In this document: positions 60,027 through 64,000 of the stretch, in pieces | Numbering within the stretch: position 1 is the stretch's first letter | Layout: each line of letters starts with the position of its first letter | Source of the DNA: Clostridia bacterium | Lineage (GTDB): Bacteria; Bacillota; Clostridia; Christensenellales; Aristaeellaceae | Reading direction: 5' to 3' | Assembly (NCBI GenBank): GCA_017404985.1 | Contig: JAFRBK010000019.1 | Coordinates: 1 to 64,000, forward strand | Length of the DNA: 64,000 nucleotides | Position numbers and translations under genes: made by a program | The notes under the pieces: model-generated | Seen by the model: only the letters and a program-made list of their open reading frames with translations | The model's database searches: none | What the model was told of the DNA's origin: nothing

Positions 60027-61918
60027 CAGGCTTCCCCTCCTTCCAGCCGGCAGCGAATGGCCGGCGGATTGGACGCGGTCTCGAAGGTTTCGATCACCAG
60101 GTCGGCATCCTCGATGATTTCATGGTCAAACAGCCAGCGGCTCAGGGGGTTGATCATCAGGCTTTCCACCTGGTTGCCGATACCGCGGCCGCCGTTGCTC
60201 AGGTCGAAGGTGGCGGCTTCCTCCAGGCCGGCGTAAGCATGGTCCTCGATCCGGATCCGGATATTCTTCTGTTCCGCCATGCGTGCGATAATCTTGTTCA
60301 CCTGGCTCTTCAGGATCAGCTTGGCAGCTTCCGGACGGATATAGTCAAACACCACGATATTCTCCCCGATCCGGTTCAGAATCTCCGGGCGGCCCAGTTC
60401 CAGCTTGAAATAGTCCTCGATCGCGCTGCGGACCCTGTCCTGAACCTCTTTGTAGGGCATGTCCATCGTCACATTGGCTTCCCGGTTTCCGAAGGCATCC
60501 TTGACATAGATGCCCAGGTTACTGGTAAAGATGATGATGCATTCGGAGAAGTACACCGTATTCCCCTGCCCGTCCGTCATCCGGCCGTCCTCCAGAATCT
60601 GCAGGAACTTGTCCAGGATGTTGGTATGCGCCTTTTCAATCTCGTCAAACAGCAGGATGCAGAAGGGGTTTTTCTTCACCGCGTTGGTCAGCTGGCCGCC
60701 GGCCTCGTATCCCACGTATCCGGGAGGGGCACCCATCAGCTTCTGGTCACTGTGGCTCTGCCCGAATTCGCTCATGTCAAAGCGGATGCAGGTGCTTTCG
60801 TCGCCGAAGAGCTTCTCCGCCAGCGCTTTGGCTGTTTCGGTTTTGCCGGTACCCGTCGGCCCGGCGTAGAACAGGACGCCTTTTGGCTTTCCGGTATTTG
60901 AGCTGTTGATGCCGTTCATGCCGGTGACGGCGCGCTTGACAACATCCAGCGTCCGCTCGAGGGCGGTGTCCTGCCCCTTGATCCGCTTTTCGAAATCCTG
61001 CTTGGCCGTCTTCAGGCTGCTCAGGCTCAGGGTGGACCAGGGGTTCTCCTTAACACCGTATTTGTACAGGTCCACGATCTTGCACAGGTCGCGGATCGGC
61101 GTCTCCTCGCTTTTGCAGAGCTTGCGCATCTCGTCCAGCTCCGTGAAGGTCATGCCCTCGGTCAGGCCGACGAACTTTTCCTTAATGCGCTCCAGCTCAT
61201 CCGGATGCTCTTCATAGAAGGGCATATCCCGGCGGTAGGCGGTTCCGGAAAAGAACGTGGCAAAGCTGTCTCCGGTCAGGATGCGTTTCCGCTCCTCCCG
61301 GTCCGGGGCTTCCAGCGTAATCGACTTGCAGACGGGATTATGCAGATAGAACCAGGTCGGCAGATCGTTCAGCTTGTTCACCAGCACAATCAGCAGGTTC
61401 TGTTTCTTTCCCTGGACCGTGCGGACCGTCGTGGCGCTCAGTGCGCTCTGCAGCAGAATATTGAAGCTGTTGACATCCTGCTGGTCCATCCGTTCCGGTG
61501 TGGTGATATAACGGCTGGCCATTTCCAGCACCGTGACCGTGGCCGCCATCTGCTGCCCCAGCGCCCGCCGGATGACGTTCGGCGCCGTATTGGCATCGTT
61601 TCCCTTGAATTCGGAAGGGATCGCGCCCTGCTTGATTTCCGTTTCGGTCAGCGCCGCGAAGCGTTCCAGCATGGACGGGTCATAAGGGGAGACAAAGCCC
61701 ACCAGATTGCTGTAGAAAATGACCTGGTCGTATCCGTTGTCCTTGAAATAGGAGTACAGATAAGCGCTCAGGGGAACGATCTCGTTCTGGCCGATGGTTC
61801 CGTCCACCGGGTAGCGATACTGGTCCGACACGTTGCCCTCCATGATCAGAAGGGGCTTGATGCCGCTGAACAGTTCCAGTTCTTTGTGCCATTTGGGAAT
61901 CAGCGGGGCTGCTTTCAT
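60026..61918 (-). CDS. Two-tier AAA+ ATPase: inactive first tier, ClpB-type second tier
   Basis: 630 residues from the ATG at 61918 (GGAAGG upstream). The C-terminal half is a canonical Clp/Hsp100 D2 module: Walker A AGPTGTGKTETAK (Lys359), Walker B ILLFDEIEKAH, IIFTSNLG sensor 1, pore loop GYVGYEAGGQL, arginine finger region RPEILNRI, and a ClpB D2-small domain (NGGRGIGNQVESLMINPLSRWL). The N-terminal about 280 residues look like an AAA+ fold (LLIVLVNKLNDLP; KSITLEAPDREERKRIL) but have no Walker A or B. There is no Clp N-domain and no ClpP-binding IGF loop, so it should remodel rather than degrade. Its partner gene overlaps the stop. Confidence 0.85.
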   Translation of the reverse strand: MKAAPLIPKWHKELELFSGIKPLLIMEGNVSDQYRYPVDGTIGQNEIVPLSAYLYSYFKDNGYDQVIFYSNLVGFVSPYDPSMLERFAALTETEIKQGAIPSEFKGNDANTAPNVIRRALGQQMAATVTVLEMASRYITTPERMDQQDVNSFNILLQSALSATTVRTVQGKKQNLLIVLVNKLNDLPTWFYLHNPVCKSITLEAPDREERKRILTGDSFATFFSGTAYRRDMPFYEEHPDELERIKEKFVGLTEGMTFTELDEMRKLCKSEETPIRDLCKIVDLYKYGVKENPWSTLSLSSLKTAKQDFEKRIKGQDTALERTLDVVKRAVTGMNGINSSNTGKPKGVLFYAGPTGTGKTETAKALAEKLFGDESTCIRFDMSEFGQSHSDQKLMGAPPGYVGYEAGGQLTNAVKKNPFCILLFDEIEKAHTNILDKFLQILEDGRMTDGQGNTVYFSECIIIFTSNLGIYVKDAFGNREANVTMDMPYKEVQDRVRSAIEDYFKLELGRPEILNRIGENIVVFDYIRPEAAKLILKSQVNKIIARMAEQKNIRIRIEDHAYAGLEEAATFDLSNGGRGIGNQVESLMINPLSRWLFDHEIIEDADLVIETFETASNPPAIRCRLEGGEA

Positions 61919-61988
61919 GGGTCTGTGCTTCCTTTCCTTTATTCGTTTCGGATGATGCTTCCGGCATGCATCCGGTTCGTGCTTTCTT

Positions 61989-62699
61989 TTATGCTTCCAG
62001 GTCCTCAAACCGCCGGCACCAGGTATACTTGCTGATGGCGCTTTGCAGGGCATTCGGGCAGTAGGTGCAGAGCAGGTCCCGGATATAGGGCGGAAGAACC
62101 CGGTTGTATTTCACTTCCAGAATGATCTCGTTGTTGTCCAGCGGAGGCACCGTCGGAACATAGGGATTGAACAGATCATGGCTCCCCAGGCCGCTCCTCA
62201 GCTGCTTGTCAAAGGTGATCCGAACTTCCTCCGCCGGATGCAGGTAGGCTTCCCGGACATAATCCACCAGTACCGCCGGCCGCAGCAGGTTGACGGTCAT
62301 CTCCCGGTACACATCGTTCAGAAGGCCGCTCCGGGTGGTTTCAAGCCCGGTGGGGTCGCCGCTCATCAGCTGCTCGCAGAGCAGCTTCGGAATGGACAGG
62401 CTCCTTTTGGAGATCAGGCTGCCGACCTTGGTCTTGCATTCCAGCTTGATGATCTTGTCGCTGAAGTTGTAAATCCGGATCCGGTACTTGTCCCGGTTCT
62501 GCACGCCGTCAATCTTGTCGTACAGGGCCGTGTTGTAAACCGTGTCAAAGTACAGGGACCGGATATGGTATTCATTGAATTCATCCCCGTTCGGATCCCG
62601 CTGCAGCACGGAATCCAGCACACCGCTGAGCACGAAATACTGCATCTCGTTGATAAAGTACTTCAGTTCGTGCCGCAGCGGCAGCGTCGTCATGTTCAT
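61989..62699 (-). CDS. VTC-domain polyphosphate polymerase-like protein
   Basis: 236 residues. Tunnel-fold VTC domain: LRHELKYFINEMQY, IRSLYFDT, RDKYRIRIYNFSD, IKLECKTK, ISKRSLSI, VDYVREAY, IILEVKYNRVLPPYI. The paired Arg/Lys and Glu residues that line the tunnel are kept. The eukaryotic VTC makes polyphosphate; bacterial stand-alone versions are found with DUF4956 and CotH proteins, as here, where they may act in polyphosphate or cell-envelope work. The gene follows DUF4956 by 54 bp and precedes the AAA+ gene by 70 bp. Confidence 0.88.
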   Translation of the reverse strand: MNMTTLPLRHELKYFINEMQYFVLSGVLDSVLQRDPNGDEFNEYHIRSLYFDTVYNTALYDKIDGVQNRDKYRIRIYNFSDKIIKLECKTKVGSLISKRSLSIPKLLCEQLMSGDPTGLETTRSGLLNDVYREMTVNLLRPAVLVDYVREAYLHPAEEVRITFDKQLRSGLGSHDLFNPYVPTVPPLDNNEIILEVKYNRVLPPYIRDLLCTYCPNALQSAISKYTWCRRFEDLEA

Positions 62700-62753
62700 G
62701 CGCCTTCACCCCCTCTCCCGCGCTTTCTGCAGGCTGAATGCGAACCGGCGGAA

Positions 62754-63464
62754 TCAGGCGCCGGCCTCCGTCTGGCAGGCGACCAGCGTCGCGTCGTGCA
62801 CGCCTTCGATGTTCAGCACCGCGCTGACCAGGTCCTGCTTGCTGTCCAGCCGCACTTCGACCGTGATTTCCGCGCCGCTGCGGGTCACGGTTTTGCTCCG
62901 GAGCTTCCGCTGCTTCACGGTGCGGCGCAGCAGCTGGGTGATCTCCTGCTCCGCGTAGTCGTCATAGTGCACTACCAGCAGATAAGCGTTCGGATTGCGG
63001 AATTTGAAGAACGTCATGATCAGCAGGATCAGGCTGATGCCCAGCACCACCGCCAGCGCGTGCACGAAAAGCTCCGCCCCCAGCAGAATGCCCATGGTCA
63101 GGGCCCAGAACATGTAGGCCGTGTCCATCGGGTCCTTAACCGCGGTCCGGAAGCGGACGATGCTCAGCGCGCCGACCATGCCCATGCTCAGGGCAATGTC
63201 GCTCTTGATGCACATGACGACCGGGGTGGTAATCAGCGTCAGCATCATCAGGGTCAGCGCAAAGTTCGGGCTGTACAGGACGCCGCGGTAGCAGCGCTTG
63301 TAGACAAAGGCGATAATCAGGCCGACCACCAGGCCCAATCCGAGGCCGATCAGGATCTTCCAGGGAGTCAGGTTCTGGAACTGGCTCGAGAAATAATCAC
63401 TCAGGCTGGATTCGTTGGTCAGGACGGACTTGAGGCCGTCAGCATAAGCGGTGGAAATAAACAT
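62754..63464 (-). CDS. DUF4956 membrane protein
   Basis: 236 residues from the ATG at 63464 (GGAGG nine bases upstream); a GTG three codons earlier touches the ribosome binding site and is rejected. Four membrane helices follow a short outside segment (ILIGLGLGLVVGLIIAFVYK; LTLMMLTLITTPVVMCI; LSMGMVGALSIVRFRTAVKD; LLGAELFVHALAVVLGISLILLIM), then a cytoplasmic ferredoxin-like C-terminus of about 75 residues. The family signature GMVGALSIVRFRTAVKDP is exact. Function unknown; it co-occurs with VTC and CotH proteins. Confidence 0.9.
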   Translation of the reverse strand: MFISTAYADGLKSVLTNESSLSDYFSSQFQNLTPWKILIGLGLGLVVGLIIAFVYKRCYRGVLYSPNFALTLMMLTLITTPVVMCIKSDIALSMGMVGALSIVRFRTAVKDPMDTAYMFWALTMGILLGAELFVHALAVVLGISLILLIMTFFKFRNPNAYLLVVHYDDYAEQEITQLLRRTVKQRKLRSKTVTRSGAEITVEVRLDSKQDLVSAVLNIEGVHDATLVACQTEAGA

Positions 63465-63516
63465 GATGGGCACCCTCCTTCTCTGTATCGCGGGGAATTC
63501 CGTCAGGCTCCCGGAT

Positions 63517-64000
63517 TTACGGGATCGCTTCCGGCGGCATTTCGGGTTTGGGGCCGAAATATGTGTTCATTTCGGCATCGGTAAGGTCAAAGGCGTTCTG
63601 GGTATATTCCCAGAGCCTGGTGGGCCGGAGCCGGACGACGTTCCGCAGGCGGTCGACGCGCTTTTCCCAGTAACGGTAGGCGCCGTCCACGGTGGTGGGC
63701 ACTTCGGCGATGACCATCGGGTCGTTCTCCTCGCCCCAGCGGGCCCAGTGCAGCTGCATCTCCGGTTTGATCAGGTCCACCATCTCATCCAGCACGGCAA
63801 GCATAAAGTCTGTGGTCAGCTGCTTGAAGAGGTTTCCGTAAATCGTCAGGAACCGGTCCTTGTATTCCGGCACTGACAGCAGCTTCAGGAAGATTGTGTT
63901 GTCAATGCCCTTCTGGCCCATGCCCTTCACTTTGGTATAGCTCTTCGGGCTGTCGAAGGAGGAGGAATACAGGCCGTAGTCCACGTCGTACAGCACCCAT
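63517..64000 (-). CDS. CotH-kinase family protein, C-terminal part (cut by the window edge)
   Basis: At least 161 residues; the frame is open to the last base (WVLYDVDYGLY...). CotH features: the metal-binding LYDVDYGLYSSS (Asp in the DxD region) and the C-terminal LSVPEYKDRFLTIYGNLFKQL, LDEMVDLIKPEMQLHWARWG, RVDRLRNVVRLRP. CotH proteins are secreted or surface protein kinases; this one heads the DUF4956-VTC-AAA+ cluster. The N-terminus is outside the window. Confidence 0.82.
   Translation of the reverse strand, partial: WVLYDVDYGLYSSSFDSPKSYTKVKGMGQKGIDNTIFLKLLSVPEYKDRFLTIYGNLFKQLTTDFMLAVLDEMVDLIKPEMQLHWARWGEENDPMVIAEVPTTVDGAYRYWEKRVDRLRNVVRLRPTRLWEYTQNAFDLTDAEMNTYFGPKPEMPPEAIP

Overview
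The window looks like chromosomal DNA of a Bacillota, most likely an uncultured or rumen/gut-type Clostridia. The basis is the syntenic rimP-nusA-rnpM-ylxQ-infB-rbfA-nrnA-truB-ribF operon in its Firmicutes order, strong GGAGG ribosome binding sites, many ATGA-coupled starts, a CCA-encoding tRNA, two ECF sigma/anti-sigma pairs and several carbohydrate-active enzymes. A relative of the Christensenellales/Aristaeella group is my guess from overall feel, not something the sequence proves. Promoters very often carry an extended -10 of the form TGGTATAMT with little visible -35 box.

Layout. 1-5.2 kb (minus strand): a run of secreted solute-binding-like proteins, including two short paralogous remnants, then two separate ECF sigma factor/anti-sigma operons. 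5.2-6.6 kb: a decayed patch with a PepSY-like tail, a broken GNAT acetyltransferase and the frameshifted remains of a recombinase-associated HTH/zinc-ribbon + SHOCT cassette. 6.7-9.9 kb: an HxlR regulator, a zinc macrodomain ADP-ribosyl hydrolase, a class M sirtuin (SirTM) with Gln in place of the catalytic His, and a DUF1848 protein. This is an ADP-ribosylation module that lacks the usual GcvH-L/LplA2 neighbours. 10-18.3 kb: a C69 dipeptidase with a large internal deletion, an SGNH hydrolase, an FAD oxidoreductase, a hybrid histidine kinase coupled to a solute-binding protein, and a K+ channel. 18.3-19.3 kb is non-coding: an operator-like dyad, a duplicated hairpin repeat and a 5'-nucleotidase tail.

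19.3-30.6 kb: a glycolipid-type operon (flippase-like membrane protein, GT4, acyltransferase), a secreted zeta-toxin-fold kinase, a PAP2 phosphatase, an unknown polytopic membrane protein, RidA, an MgtA-type Mg2+ P-ATPase and glycerate kinase. 30.6-42.8 kb: a beta-helix protein, a GH43-like and an MGH1/GH63-like glycosidase, a GGDEF-GGDEF(degenerate)-EAL signalling protein, a YitT protein and a heterodimeric ABC exporter with one degenerate ATP site. 42.8-51.4 kb (minus): the translation/transcription operon above, driven by a good promoter that overlaps a 29-bp palindrome. 51.4-59 kb (minus): a secreted seven-repeat protein, a eukaryote-like glycogen branching enzyme and a GH31 glycosidase in one operon, then a CtpE-like P-type ATPase. 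59.1-64 kb (minus): tRNA-Thr(GGT) with promoter and terminator, then a cluster of an unknown 220-aa protein, a two-tier AAA+ ATPase whose first tier has lost its nucleotide motifs, a VTC-type polyphosphate polymerase domain, DUF4956 and a CotH-kinase protein cut by the window edge.

Best candidates for something undescribed: (1) the AAA+/220-aa pair next to VTC-DUF4956-CotH; (2) the secreted zeta-toxin-like kinase with no antitoxin gene; (3) the SirTM-macrodomain-DUF1848 operon without its known lipoyl target.
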